Positions 1-13,295 are shown, numbered from the stretch's first letter. The stretch is DNA of 64,000 nucleotides from Tubulanus polymorphus (GCF_964204645.1 NC_134025.1:26380001-26444000), one strand, 5' to 3'. The notes: a model not told the origin generated them from the sequence alone. A program made the numbers and translations.

Positions 1-1190
1 GATGATCTTTAAGGGGGCGTTTATTTTTAACCGCAATTCTAAAAAGTTAAATAGAATAGGCATCAAATGGTCGAATATGTTTCATGTACACCGATGTAAC
101 AATTACTGAACGCGATAACCAAATAATAATGGGAGAAAATAGAGATAAAAAGGATTTAATGGTTTTCAAAGTGTCAATCTAATTTAAAAATGAAATTTTG
201 AAATTTCAAATGGGTAAATTGCTTCCGTCTCTTCAAAGGCAAACCGGCATTGACACGTCATGGCAGTGGCCTGATGTACACGCACGCGATAGTTTTTTAG
301 GGCTGTTCAAACACGTCTTTATAGGACGAATTCGGCCTAGCACTAGATCACACTTCTCGGAAAATTGAATAATCATATATAATGTATAAGAACGCGTGAA
401 GTAATCGTGTATCATCAGGTCGTATAGTTCAATAAAACCTGTTTTCAATCATAATGGCATTCACCTTTCGAATTTTCGAAGAATTTTCAAACCGGTCACA
501 TCGCGAATGCTGTATAAATTCATGTATACATAAATACATCAAACAAAATCCGAACTTAGGACAGGTTTTATCTACGTGACGGTTGGCAGTACGAAAAATA
601 CGTTTTTTTCCACTATGCGATCGACAATAATTCCTTACGCAATGTGACATCCACAAATATCCGGTTTTCGGAGAAAAAAAAACATGAAAAACCACAATAG
701 CGATATCGCTCATAAAGAGAAAATCTAATCCTATCACAAAATTGAAATTTCAAACATACAATCTATTGAGTCTTGGAAGGCTAAATTATTGAAATAAAAA
801 AAGGATATACATATAAATATACATGTATAAAGTGTGTTCACAAAAAATAATTCAAATTTGATGACAATTTTTAGTGTCGCTTGCTGTACAAATAGAGATC
901 GTATTCTGTACAGTTACTGGGTTTAGAATATACAGCTGTACTGCAGCCGATATGGCCATCATCCATATCGTGGTGATGCTGGCTGCGTGGAAAAATCTTT
1001 TATCTGCAGAAATCGATAGTCATTGCGTAATTGTATTTTGTACGTATATCACCGAGAGCAGAATTGAAGCTTGGTACGGACAATAACGTGTTGCAAAAAC
1101 TGACACAACCAATCTATACCTAACTAGTTAAGATCAGACATAATTCTATGGAAATCATGGATGGGTAGAACCCGTCCCGTCATATGCTAA
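1..1190. other. Intergenic, no gene recognised
   Basis: AT-rich sequence with short chance reading frames on both strands. None has a recognisable domain, a consistent splice context or a codon pattern that separates it from noise. No repeat longer than a few tens of bases is visible by eye. Confidence 0.5.
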
Positions 1191-1445
1191 AATGACCATG
1201 TATTGTGTTCGGTGGCCTGCATGTCACCCCTAAGCGTTATTTTTATCGTCCTGTTGTTTTGTATAATGGTTATAAAACGATTGCGCCATAGAAAGTTCAG
1301 CGAAATATCACAGAGACAGTCGTTCAAATGGAACTTTGGAAAACCAACCAACTTGGCCAAAGACTTTGAATACTACATGTACTACACTTCCACCTAATGC
1401 ATATAGTCTGTGCAATCGTTAAATGAGTAATGTGTATTGAATAAA
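1191..1445 (+). CDS. Possible terminal exon encoding a membrane-anchor tail
   Basis: A frame open from 1191 to the TAA ending at 1397 encodes about 68 residues. It contains one strongly hydrophobic stretch (SVIFIVLLFCIMVI) followed at once by a basic cluster (KRLRHRK), the layout of a single transmembrane segment with a positive cytosolic side. A canonical AATAAA at about 1440 lies some 45 bases after the stop. This would suit the last exon of a plus-strand gene whose earlier exons lie before the window. Against it, I see no strong splice acceptor at the front, the protein resembles no family I know, and a frame of this length can arise by chance. I treat it as a weak candidate. Confidence 0.18.
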
Positions 1446-3351
1446 TATATCTCTTTTGTCATTGGGAATATTCATATGCACTTATTGATAGATTAGTGTT
1501 TATAGATTCAGCCGGCATCACAAGTGAAGATTAGATTTTTTCTAGGTTGGGCATCACGTTAAATGTGAATGAAAATGTCCATCTATCTGATGGAATGGTT
1601 GTAAAATGTAAAAAGTGCGCGGCCGCACCCATCTTTTATTGTCTACTGCCGAATTATGCACTTGACTCGACTAACTTAAATAGATGTACTTTTTTATGCA
1701 TAGAGCTCGAAAATAAAAGTACGCACGACTCTCGCAATTGAGTTCAATAGACGTTCTTCAACTGGTCAGTTGAGATCGAATGTATAATGATGCAAACGTG
1801 GCAAAAAACAGCAGGCAGTACATATTTAAGATTTGGATAAACTCTATTCGACCCCGCTATTAGAATATATCAATGTATCATCTTACGTCCCGGGGGTTTA
1901 CTTACATAATGCTAAAAAGCACTTACAAACTTTTCTACCCGACCACGTATCGGAAATAGACCCAAAACCGCAGATCACTTTAAAAACTTCCCACTTCACG
2001 TGAATAGACCCACGTAGATGAATTTGATAGCGGAAGCTTTACATGGTAACAATTACTTCGAACCTTCGACCTCAGAATATATCAGGAAATGAAATTCCAT
2101 TTTCAAAAAAACTGCTAGGGAATATTCGCACTGGACTTTTTCCACATAGTATCTCTGATAAAGCAATAGGAGAAAACAAGCTTTAGTGAGTCATTTTTAA
2201 AACATAATTACTGCCACTCATTACATATGCATATTGATCTAAATACGTGCCGTAAATCAGTTGATATAGTTGCATAATTATCATTCCCTCATTGACCGCG
2301 TGAACTCAGGGAAAATGTTCGATCGAGGAAGTTCAATGCGGTCGATAACCGCAGGCTTTTAAATTGTGACTTTTTACTTAGTTTTAACCAAAAATATGGT
2401 AGAATGAAAAACATTGGAGAATGGTCGCGAGTACTGGAAAAGGTCATGACGTATCCAAACATGCTTGACCACGATTTCCACGATGAATTGGTTGGCTTAA
2501 ATGTCGGTCGTTCGACATAGAAATGTCAATCATGTTTATCAAAGAAAAAGCTAAAATTTGGAGAAGAAATAGAGAAAGTGAATCAATTAAATTCATCAAT
2601 AGCACTGTAAAAATATTCATATATCATTTGCGCAGTGAGAGTGTGACGATATCATATGAAAACAGTGGTAAAGTTTTTCAATATTTGTACTGCGTTTTTA
2701 TCTCCGTGTCCGGTAAATGTGTCAATGTGTATATTACCTCAACCGTTATCAGTTTTTTTTGCGTACGGTGCGATATCCTCGTGCATATTTTATTCAGAGC
2801 ATCTGCACCAGATACTGGTAACATGCAAATTTCCGTAATCGATATTAAGCAATAGCATTTATACACAATGTGAATTGATTATATTTCAAACCATTGTAGC
2901 GCAGTGCGTGATTTGAAAAACTAATGAAAATAACACTTCAAGCTTATTATCATGTTTTCAAGGCCACCCCGTTAACCGCTCTCTTACATAACGTCACGTT
3001 CGCAAATGTCGACGCCATTTTTAGAATAATTTGATTGTGAGACGTTGCGTCATACATGATAATCGCATTTCTTCAACTACCATATGATAAAAAAATCATC
3101 ACTGACGTATTGAGATTTAATGTTAGGATTGGCCTCTTAATACCTCAATGCATTAATTGATTATCCTTAGGGGGATTAGCTATGTAATAGGTATACGCTT
3201 TGGATACAGGTTTGCCCGTAACAAAGATCATGTTTCATTTTTTGATTGTGAAATATCAAAAATTACAGGCAAAATATGGCACAAATATTAGCACTAGTTT
3301 TTCTATAAAATGGTTTACCCTTTCAGAAAGAATCATTCAAAAGCTGCACAT
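1446..3351. other. Intergenic, no gene recognised
   Basis: No supported coding region. Overlapping short frames at 2523-2866 occur on both strands over the same DNA, as expected of noise. This stretch must contain the 3' UTR of the minus-strand bZIP gene that ends at 3352, but I could not place its polyadenylation signal with confidence. Confidence 0.5.
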
Positions 3352-4476
3352 CTAACTGTTATACAACATACACTTTAGTTTTGTTGTTTCATTCTTCAAG
3401 GCCGCCACTTCTACCCGAAGCTTGAGATTTTCTTGCTCTAAAAATGCTGCCCGTATCGCAATTTCGTCTTCTTTCGCCCGTCTCGAGTCTCTGGATCGTT
3501 TCGCTGCTTCGTTGTTCTTTCGGCGGCGTTCCCAGTACGCTTCGTCTTTTTGGTCATCAGGCAAAATGCGACCACGTTTTCGGGACGACGAGGACATAAT
3601 CCCAGGGGAAGAATTGTCTAGGTTCGGAGAACTGGAGGTAGTTGGAGAATTCGACGACGGCACGGTCGAGGTTGCTACTGACACAGGTTGTGCTGAGTTA
3701 TTAGAATTGATTGAGGTATTCGGTGACTGTGAGGTAGTAGTGTTTGTATTATTCACAACAGCAGTAGTAGAGTTTCTGATAGAACGTATCTTTCGCGAAC
3801 CGTCTTGAGATCGTAAAACTTGTTGCCTGTACTGTTCAAATAGTTCCTCGGATGTCATTGCCAACTGTTGGGCAGTAACATTCGTATTGCTGTCAACAGA
3901 AAATGGAGTCAGTCCTGGAATGCCATAATATCCCAAAGGGAGAGAGAGAGGATCTTTGGGATACGCTTTAAATGGACGGGTTGTTTTATTCACAGTGTAT
4001 ATTTCATTCGGATGTTTTCTCGGATCGATCAAAGGAGGTATTCCTTGAAATGTCCCCAAAGCATTGGCGACCTGAAGCATACCTGCTCCGTGAGGAAAGC
4101 CACCAATGACACCAGGCAACTGCATGCCAGGCACTAATCCAGGTAATCCGGTTTTGGGTTCACCAATCTTTTGCATTGGCGACTCTTGGGGACTTTTGGA
4201 ATCGGTAGTTCTCTCTCCGTCTGATATTGAGCCATTTGATATTGCGTACGATTCTGTTGTACGGGTTGAAAAATTCATCGGCGACGATGAATCGGAATCG
4301 ACGGCTAAGCCATCATATTTCTTCGGTTTATTTATCGAAAAATCCAAGGGAGCTTCTTGATTGTCACCGGCCTCACTTCGTCCGCTATCGTAGCCATTAT
4401 GAGAGTTCTGATCGTAACACATGCCTGGACTAGGAATTGGACTTTTTATTTTCATGTCACCTTCGCTCTGCGCCAT
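3352..4476 (-). CDS. giant/CES-2/PAR-type bZIP transcription factor (HLF/TEF-like)
   Basis: A 374-residue protein coded without interruption on the minus strand. Residues about 300-374 form a bZIP domain. The basic region carries [20 protein letters not shown], close to the PAR-bZIP group (HLF, TEF, DBP) and to Drosophila giant and nematode CES-2. It continues into [12 protein letters not shown] and a zipper with hydrophobic heptad positions I339, L346, L353, L360 and L367. Before it lie a Ser/Thr/Asn-rich low-complexity stretch (about 235-297), a conserved-looking block [15 protein letters not shown] (166-180) and, near the N-terminus, PLDFS (43-47), which resembles a CtBP-recruiting PxDLS motif with one change. 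Such proteins bind TTACGTAA-like sites as dimers in the nucleus; giant is a repressor. The ATG at 4476 is the first in this frame after the predicted acceptor. Family assignment is firm. The exact orthology (giant, CES-2 or HLF) is not settled, so no symbol is given. Confidence 0.93.
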   Translation of the reverse strand: MAQSEGDMKIKSPIPSPGMCYDQNSHNGYDSGRSEAGDNQEAPLDFSINKPKKYDGLAVDSDSSSPMNFSTRTTESYAISNGSISDGERTTDSKSPQESPMQKIGEPKTGLPGLVPGMQLPGVIGGFPHGAGMLQVANALGTFQGIPPLIDPRKHPNEIYTVNKTTRPFKAYPKDPLSLPLGYYGIPGLTPFSVDSNTNVTAQQLAMTSEELFEQYRQQVLRSQDGSRKIRSIRNSTTAVVNNTNTTTSQSPNTSINSNNSAQPVSVATSTVPSSNSPTTSSSPNLDNSSPGIMSSSSRKRGRILPDDQKDEAYWERRRKNNEAAKRSRDSRRAKEDEIAIRAAFLEQENLKLRVEVAALKNETTKLKCMLYNS

Positions 4477-4507
4477 CCTGTCTCTGACTTATGATGAATT
4501 TTGACAT
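4457..4507 (-). promoter_or_regulatory. Upstream ORF overlapping the bZIP start
   Basis: On the minus strand an ATG at 4507-4505 opens a 16-codon frame that runs through the bZIP ATG out of frame and stops at TGA 4459-4457. Because it ends after the main start codon, ribosomes that use it would bypass the bZIP ORF. This is a common way of restraining regulators. Confidence 0.5.
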
Positions 4508-4533
4508 CCAGTACAATTATGTGTAAGCCGTTT

Positions 4534-5097
4534 CTGCAAAAAATGAAATTACAACGTATAACTAACCTGCTCAGTAACATACGAAACACCTGTCGGAACT
4601 ACCTATCACCTTCTAGATTAATAATTTTCGTGGTATTTGGCACTATTGTGTATCTATTCTTTCTTTCCGAGACCTAGTAATATCCGAGCAGTCCACGTTT
4701 ACCGCGCTAGAAATTACACTCATTCTATGAGTAAAAAATGTTTCCAGGAAATATCATGCTCCAAGTGTTTATTTATCCTAGCTCAAACCATAATCCTAAC
4801 AGACTGGTTGGAAATTGGTTCCCCTAGTTTGAAAGAGGTTGACTAAATTCACATTAATATTTCATTTTTGCGAATCGAATACTATTAATCAAATCGTCAA
4901 CATGTGCGAACACTTGTTATCGGTAGATCGGCAATAATTCAACTTGTTGACGATACAATTTTTGCACCGGATCCAGGAAGCCGACGCCATGTTTTTGCTA
5001 CGTTCAATTCGTAGTATTATGACAATGAGCTGAGAAAAAAAATGCTCGGGAATGTTATGAATGGAGTAATGAAAAATGTACTGGATGACTGACTTAC
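4534..5097 (-). other. Predicted 5' UTR intron of the bZIP gene
   Basis: On the minus strand a consensus donor (AG|GTAAGT, GT at 5096-5097) and a polypyrimidine acceptor (TTTCATTTTTTGCAG, AG at 4534-4535) bracket 564 bases just upstream of the bZIP start codon. The predicted leading exon (5098 to roughly 5250) has no ATG in the bZIP frame, so it would be noncoding apart from a short upstream ORF. This is inferred from splice motifs only. Confidence 0.6.
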
Positions 5098-5151
5098 CTA
5101 CACTTGGCGATTTACGATGATATAACTGAAGTTTTCGCGCTACGAACACCT

Positions 5152-5190
5152 TTAACTCCTCGATAAAAAATTTTCCGCTGATTTTTTCAT
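5152..5190 (-). promoter_or_regulatory. Upstream ORF in the predicted first exon of the bZIP gene
   Basis: An ATG at 5190-5188 on the minus strand starts a 12-codon frame closed by TAA (5154-5152), before the predicted donor. It would be translated from the spliced leader ahead of the overlapping upstream ORF. Its relevance depends on the transcription start lying upstream of 5190. Confidence 0.4.
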
Positions 5191-5229
5191 CGTCCGGTCT
5201 CACGGCGACTGAGTTGGAACCTTAAATGA

Positions 5230-5400
5230 ACCCATGACCTCGGATGACGCTATAAACTGTTTCTGTGCAAGTAAACTCCCTACTCACGTAATCCGTACAT
5301 TAGCTAACCAATAGTGCTACAAAATAGCTGCGCGTCCAATCAGCGAGCGTCATACACTTACGCGCGCGCGACTCCTCTATCAAAGGCTTTGATTGGTCCA
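5230..5400 (-). promoter_or_regulatory. Probable promoter of the bZIP gene (CCAAT boxes, CpG-rich)
   Basis: CpG density rises here compared with the AT-rich flanks, with an alternating CGCGCGCG run near 5362. There are two CCAAT-type boxes in opposite orientation, CCAATCAGCG near 5336 and GATTGG near 5388, and a GCGTCA half-CRE on the minus strand near 5245. The position just ahead of the predicted first exon fits a minus-strand core promoter. No classical TATA box is clear. Confidence 0.5.
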
Positions 5401-5425
5401 TAAGTAAGTTATGGTTTCCACTGAT

Positions 5426-5537
5426 GTTACGTAAGTACGCAGAACAGGCCAAGGGTGAGAGCCTCGTTTCAACAATTTTTCACATGTGTTTGAAGGCATA
5501 TATTAACCGAGCTTTGCGTAATGCGTGATTGCGCAAG
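5426..5537. promoter_or_regulatory. Cluster of PAR/C-EBP-type bZIP binding sites
   Basis: Three motifs of the family that PAR and giant-type bZIPs recognise fall within about 110 bases: GTTACGTAAG (5426-5435, a D-box), TTGCGTAAT (5514-5522) and ATTGCGCAAG (5528-5537). They lie just upstream of the CCAAT promoter of the bZIP gene, so auto- or cross-regulation is a reasonable inference. Isolated TTACGTAA sites also occur near 7080, 13463 and 48365, so the clustering matters more than the single D-box. Confidence 0.4.
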
Positions 5538-5539
5538 TT

Positions 5540-8500
5540 CCGCAGCTACTGCAGGATGATTTTCTACTGAGTTACACATTAGGGTGACCGCTGTTTAGCC
5601 TTTCGAAATCGATGAACTCGCGCACTATCTAAAAGAGGTCGGGTTACATGCCGTTCTTACATCAAACGCAAACAAATGTGATAGTTCGCTATCAGAGTTT
5701 GGATGAATGGGGTAGCCTAGATATACAAATGTTAGTTTTCTACTCAGATTGGTTCAAATAAGATATAAATTGGTTTAACTTTTCAGTATTGTGGCCACTG
5801 TTGTAAGAATTACGTATGAATCATTAAAAGCGAGTAATGAAAAACATCACGAAGGGCGGCCGCTGGTTTGCGCGAGATTCGAGGTATCCGGTAATCGGAC
5901 AAGGCGCGAATTGTCTGCAAATCTTTGGCACAGAATAAACTGCGAGATATTAATCTTACAGCATGGCCTGGTGGGCCGAGAGGTTGCGTGTACTTGCTGT
6001 ACTCTTGCGTTTGATTACCGAAAATATTTTTCGCGATTAATACCGCCAGTCACCCCGGGTCAGCCGTGTTTTCATAATCGCTCAGTGTGTGCGTAAAAAT
6101 AGCTGTAATACAATCATTGAAAAATAACACTCTGCAGGCAAACACAATTGACATCATAGTGGTCAGGCTTTTTGCATGAACTACTCCCGGAAATCATTGT
6201 TCTCACGCACGAAATGGTTGGCCCATCCCGATGTTCCTATACGCCCAATGCCCAGCAGCTGTACTGCGCACAAAAACCTATTGACTAGTTATAATGTGAT
6301 CTTATACGGAACGCTCCGATTTCATCTTACGAGACCATTTTGGAATTTCTTGTAATCATGAAACGACTTGCTTAACCTTTTTCTCATTCAATCAGTTCGC
6401 TATTGGGTCAATGTGTTTATATGTATATATATATTCAAGTTTCTGAAAGAAATCCTCACACAATGTCCATTGCATTTTTTTCAAAAAGAATTATTTCTAT
6501 TCACAGCAGGGTCATAAAATACGATATTTCTTAGAGATCAAATTTAAAAAGATATATGCTCAAAACTCATTAATAACAGCGACAGGTATTGTATTGATTA
6601 TTGTACCGTTCAAGCACGCCCGCTAAATACAGTGTGACTTTTTTCAACGTTGGTGACCCAAACTGTCAATAGTTCGCATGCATATTTTATGTGCATTTCG
6701 CGGTGTTATGTAGAGGTTAGGTCATATACTAGGTATTTGACAAGTTCTTTGTCATACACATCACGTAAATATGCACGTAATTCCGCCATGAAAACAACCC
6801 AGCACTGATGCATATGTACGCGTGACTCGAATATTTTTTCTCACACCGCTGGCAACTCGTGTGTTATCCAAAATATCGTACGGGTGCGGTTGTTTTAACA
6901 AAATACGTCGATAATCATTTATTTTCGAACTGCGGGGCATAGTGCGTTATATAATAGTGAGAGGAATCTTGGCGATCTCCTGCTCCTAGGCAGAGTATTG
7001 ACTGCATCCCAGTCGCGTGTAGAGAGGGATAAAGATTTACGATCGGTATCTAGAAAATGATTATGGCATCCATTTAATTTACGTAACATTACACGGGGAT
7101 TCATTATGGCTCGTGCCAATCAACCCATATTGCGCAATGGCTTATAAAAATACAATGGTGACCCAACCACAAAATACAATCAGTCCCAAGTATATAACGC
7201 TAAGAGGACCTGAGCCTATCTTGGTGAAGTTTGACGTGATAGCACGGTTGCATTTCGGTTTAATCGATTCTAAAATATCTCCTTTTCATCCGAAACTACT
7301 GTAACATTCGTATACTGGTAGAAACGTGATATTTCGAGAATTGAAATTCCAGATTTCAATCACACCCGTTGATAGAAAGTTGTCGCCGTGCCGATATGAA
7401 ATCGATACGCATAGAACTCAAATGTTTGTTACAAATTTATTTGATTATTCGTTTTCATTTTATAGATATTAGATATTCATAATTGTTTTAATTGTTTTCG
7501 AAAAGGGTTCATTTTATCTGCACTTTGACAGTTTCGGACCTTGCACCCGACCTTCAAGTTTTCTCTTAATTTGACTCTTTCAAGCTCTATTGACTTAACA
7601 TGTTTTCAAGCCGATTCTAAAAACCTAATAAATGGAAATGACGTTCATGGAAACTTTTTCTCCTCGAACTTTTTTTTACGTGAGTCGTGATTAATTCCTC
7701 GCTTTTGACCGATGTTTCTACCAAGGGCTGCTGGAGAACGGAGAACCGTAAAGCTGAACCGGATATATTTGATAATATGCCTCGATTTATTTACTGATTC
7801 TATATAGTGTTTTCACAGGCGGTACTGTTGATAATCACGTAATCAAAAATTGTGATAAAAGTAGACTGCGTCTAGACCGAGTTAACACCGTCGAGTTCAC
7901 CGATCGCTTTTTTCAATTTCAGCCTCTCCTCTCATCACCCGGTCTCATCATCATCATCTGATTTCATCTCTTTCACCTCGCCCGCAGGTGCATCCAACAA
8001 GAATGCGAACCGTCTTTAGAATTGAAATTTCAATACGTTTTATGACGAAATGAGGCAGCCGAATCGTTATCGGCGCGTCCGGAACAAAATATTGCTCGTC
8101 GTCATGCCTAGAATACCTCGCCGTCTCGAACATCGATTTCAACTCGTTATATAAGGAATCTCAAACAAGACGTTGTGAAAAATAAATACCGTATTTTCAA
8201 CAAACATATTCGTGTGTTGCTATATTCCAAGCCCCTAGGCCATCGATAACTCATGTCATTTAAAACCGCTTGTAAAATTTACGACGTTGAGATGTAGAAT
8301 TGCTATTTCAGAGCGGTATTCTTCAAAAATGCACCGGTACTTTAAATAGACGTGGGATCAAAAGAGTGTACATAGACAAAAGAAAATGTAATCTTTCACC
8401 CCTCATTGTTTCAGCCGTAAGTCTTTAATGTTGTTATGGTTACAGTGCACGGTATAAAATCTGACCCTGTAGCCATCGTAAGACAACGTATGTCATCATG

Positions 8501-8988
8501 GTTGGGGAAGTTGCGCCATCGGATATTTGAGAAAATTATGCGAATTTTATCTTTTCAAAATATAGATTATTGCCAAAAGACTTCTCAAGATAGATGAGAT
8601 GACATATTCACTGATTGAATTGAATCGAACGCGCACGTTTGAAATGAATCTTCATCATTCCGGCGGTCACAAGTCACCAAAGCGAGATCTTCGTCTTTGA
8701 AATAAGCTTTCTGATCTTCGCAGCCTACAAACAACTAAAAGTCATCTTGTTGTTTGCTGTATAATTCGGAAAGCAGATCATTATCGCTTCGCTAATGAAC
8801 CATCCTTGAATCAAGCTTTTCGCGACTTTACCTTGGTCTGCCGCCCAAAACTCTAAATAAGTTTCACGTGATTGGAATGATAAGTTCCTGTATACTTATC
8901 ACGTGAGGGACAACAATAAAAAACACAATAGCAGGACAAATGGCCCAATTACATAAACTGAATTATCATGATCACTATCAGTTTATAA
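5540..8988. other. Intergenic, no gene recognised
   Basis: No frame here has a recognisable domain or good splice signals. The frames at 5791-6096 and 7113-7304 are short, lack an early ATG or sit in poor context, and match nothing I know. A TTTACGTAAC D-box-like site occurs near 7079. I see no tandem repeats. Confidence 0.5.
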
Positions 8989-9236
<248 letters not shown>

Positions 9237-9253
9237 TATATATATATATATAT

Positions 9254-12200
9254 CCTCCAGGAAGTAACATTCAAATTAAACAATACATTGTATCAACGAT
9301 AAGTAGTGGTGAGGGTGAGAGGGATGGAGTGAAAATCGTTTTTGCTAGACGAGCTTGCTGCGATTATTTTACTTCATCAGATAATGAATGCTCTATCCGA
9401 TTTAAAAATTAACCAAACGCGTATCAAATGACGAACCGCGCGTTCAGAACTTGTCAGGTGTCGGTTACGATTAGAGGTTGATATTAATACTTAATACGAC
9501 TTTAATGCGACTTCTAATTTCACAAAAGACTGAAGTCGATTGATTTCGGCTCAATATAGAGTATAATTCATCCCAGTTTCGAAACTGAAAAGTTACATAC
9601 GCAGGGACACTCTCATGGCAACGTATAAGCGGCGTTGATAAATCATGTTTGACGGAATTCGGACAGGAGTGGTGGTGTGCAACGGACATCTGTCGTTTGG
9701 CCAAAAATAATTCAATCCATCGCCGTTTGCCGTTATTTCCCACGCTAATACGCTTGAAAATACAACATATCATCATTATTTCATTTTATGAAAATCAAAA
9801 CTTCATCGGAGACCATTTTTTACGGACACAAAAGGCCATTGTCCAGTGACCGCATGCCGGAAATAACGCTCATGACAAAGCTTAGATGTGCCATCACCTT
9901 TGGCCTCACTATATCAACTAGTTGGTTATACCACGTCATCTTTAGAGCAAAATCCGGCTCGAAGAATCTGGCGTTTTCGTTTTTAAAACATACAGGATAT
10001 GCAGCTATACGAATTGAACATGATGATTGTGAACCTAAGTGATAGGGAATTTTGAAGCTATCTCAAGTATGTTTTGTGTGTAAAAGCAGGCACAGGGAGA
10101 TGATGACTCGAGTTATCTGCTGTTTGCATTATTATGAATGGACATAATAAACAACAATCTCTGTTTACTTATACATATGCCTTTATGTGCATAGTACCTA
10201 TAGTAGAATGTCAAGTCGGTGACCTTCGCAAATATGTGAGATTATGACGTAAGAAGGTCCCGTGCACCTTTGAAACGATTCTATATAGATCTTAGAACTT
10301 AATTTCATTACAAATGATTGTCCGTAGTTGACAAAAACAGCAGATACCCTATAAGTTCATTTTACGATGTTTTATTGTTTTGCTGTGCGGCGATGGAATG
10401 GAATTTGCATTGAATCCAGGCGGGGATTACGTGAAGGTATTATAAACATCACGACCCCGCCAAAATCGTGAACTCCTAAAAGTACACTGAACTATTTGGC
10501 TCGATTGTATAACCATGCACATTGCCCGCTGTACTTTTATATAATAATTGCATCGGTTAGTGATTTCACATAATGTTTGTCTGGCCGGCTGAAATAAAAC
10601 ATGCGAACTTCGGCCACTTTCAGGTCGCTTGTCTGAAATTCGCGGTGCGCGCTAGTACTGCATAGGGCACTTCGGCAGATAGATTGAAATGTACTTTAAC
10701 TAAAATATTGCGTAATCGCCATGTTAATAGGACATCGAATCATATTCATATTGCATAACACCACATATTTATTGGCAAGAGCCCCCATAACGCACACAAA
10801 CATATTCAGTTATCTAAACAAATATTTACGCTAACGATGGCTCGATGGTTAAATCCAAGTCAGTTTTCTTCGAAAATCTACGTCGCGTCAATCTCCGAGT
10901 AATATTAAACCATGGCGAGATGAAAATTGACGAAAGTCTTCGAAAAGTTCACTTGAAGTCCTTGCAATTCTGATGACAAAATATAAATTACTAACATTTC
11001 TATTCTATTGTTACGAAAATACATGTCTCGCTTGCGTAGGTATACAAGTCACATTTTATCCATGTCGATATAAACTTTCAACAGTAGCTTTGGAGGCGAA
11101 AATACAAAGGTGACATCGATGCCACAGATGATCAAAGTCAGTAATAAGAACGCCTTTGGATCTGTTTGCTGTCGGCTGAATCACAATACCCTGAAGCGCG
11201 TTTTCCCTTTTATTTCATTTTATGTACATCCTTGGAGAGAAACATCTCATATTATTTGAACGATGGATCTCTAGTTTCAATATATTTATGACAGGTTAAT
11301 ACACTTCAGAGTTGATCGAAAATATTTTTGATGACAAAAACTACACAATCGATATCGCTGTATTATGATCATTATTTATTGATGATGAAGAGAAAAGAAT
11401 CTCTGACCAGAAATGCGGAAATGTTTCTTTAATCATCGAAATGATATCTCTTATCAAGTTACACGGGTTTCTGGCGAACTTAGGGCGTTCACGTCGTAAA
11501 TTAACATATTCTTCAGTTTTCGAAGCCTCATAATTTCGACGAAATTTTCATTTTTCACATTTCAGTAATTTTCAGGGTTTCTTTTGCGACGAGACATTTT
11601 CGAAACACGCAACAAGGGCGGGTAGATTTCGTTATGAAAAGCGAGGTGCTTGAAGTATTTCCGATGCGTTCTAAATTCACGGTAGAACGGATGATGGAAA
11701 CCCAATTTTATTCCGCCTCCGTGGTTTTCATCGAGACGAAGAAGCAACGTAAGTAATATAAATGACAACAGACACGTGGATAGAGGATAAATTTCTTTTT
11801 TCATGCTTTTTCGTTGTTGTAAGACCTTTTGCGGTGTTCGTTCAGTGCAGCTAATGCAGTGTCTACTTCGTGTTGAGTTTTCGTTGTCGTCATTTTCAAA
11901 TAAATGAACTCCAGGTGAAGGGTCTTATAAGATTTTCATGCGTAAAGTTTCAAGTTGTTTTAAATATTGTTTTCTTGCGGACGAGAAAAGACGAAACGTA
12001 TATCTGCTACGAATCAATTACGAAATAACTTGAAATGACACTTTATATTTCATCCCTCTTCAAAAACATTAGGTTTTGTTTTAGGGGGGTATTGCCTTAA
12101 TCGATTTTCTTATAAGATTCAAATTTCCGAATTGAATATGGTTAACAATTTCTATCTTGACAGAAATCAATTTTGAAATATCGTAACCGAAATGGGCCTG

Positions 12201-13254
12201 TGTGAATGTACTTTTATTATCGTGTCGACTGGACCAGCACCGATGGAATGATGTATTTGACGAGATTGCGTGAAATACAGGAAGTTGTCCCCTTTCGTCT
12301 GCGGTCTTTCAAATCCAGGCACAATGAACCACAAACATTTAATTCGAACAATTAACAAGGCCGATCTCGATGGCAAATGCTGGTCAGTTTACTTGCCCAG
12401 GGCATTTCCGACGCATGAAAGGAATTTAAGTTGACCACAAAAGAAAAGAAGTTGTGTCATTAATTCAGCTTATTCACGAAGCACATAATCCATGTCTAAT
12501 TCAAATCCCATAGATCACCGTGTGCCTGGACGTCTGACAATGGTCATGACCCGACAGTCATGACAGGATATCGCACGATGCATCGCCAATGACGAGGATA
12601 TTGCATAAGCATTTCGACGATAGTCAAATATGATCCGATGCACCAGATGGTCAAGTTCACCTTCGCATCCGAACCAGCTGGAGCTATGATTGCCTCATTA
12701 TTACTTAACGTATATGCATAATATATAATACATATATTCCAAGCTGTTCGAAAAATGACCCCAGTGTGAACTCAATCTAATATACACGATAGTTACGCTA
12801 TGCAGCGCGTAATCGCGATGACCGGACAATATCCTTGTTGAAAAAGCTTATCAGTATTATTTATGATGTTTCCAATAGCTAGCTATTCAAAACATTTTAT
12901 ACCAGATAAACGAAGGCAATTCAAAATGACCGTCCTACTTACAAACGCATTATGTAGTACATATAAGTTTTTATTCATTTACATTTTGCATGGTACAGCT
13001 TCACACAAGCAAGCATTGATAACAATCCGTTTTAACGGATACCATTGAAAATCGACATAACATGCAACAAAACTTAACGCACCCATAAAAAACACTAGAC
13101 TTTGCGCCTACGATACGAGTTACGATACATCGATAGTAGAACCATGGACACTAAAACGAATTATTGGGAATTTCTAATAACCGTGACCTCGCGGATTTTT
13201 ACCTATACATTCAATATTTAAGATGTCCGACCTGCTATATGTATGTAGAGGCCA
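9254..13254. other. Intergenic, no gene recognised
   Basis: Only scattered short frames (for example 9471-9776 minus and 11562-11804 minus) with no domain, no coherent exon structure and no similarity that I recognise. AT-rich and apparently free of long repeats. Confidence 0.5.
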
Positions 13255-13295
13255 CGAGCAATTATCTCAACTGAGATGATTGAGATAATTGCTCG
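13255..13295. repeat. Hairpin: 16-bp perfect inverted repeat with 9-base loop
   Basis: CGAGCAATTATCTCAA (13255-13270) is the exact reverse complement of 13280-13295, with the loop CTGAGATGA between. GTAGAGGC occurs just outside both ends (near 13245 and 13299), which could be a target-site duplication of a tiny foldback element. It may equally be chance. The arms begin and end abruptly against ordinary AT-rich DNA. Confidence 0.8.

Noticed and set aside
3422-4433. Plus-strand frames of 68-128 codons opposite the bZIP gene
   Set aside because: Antisense shadows of a confidently coding minus-strand exon, with no domain of their own.
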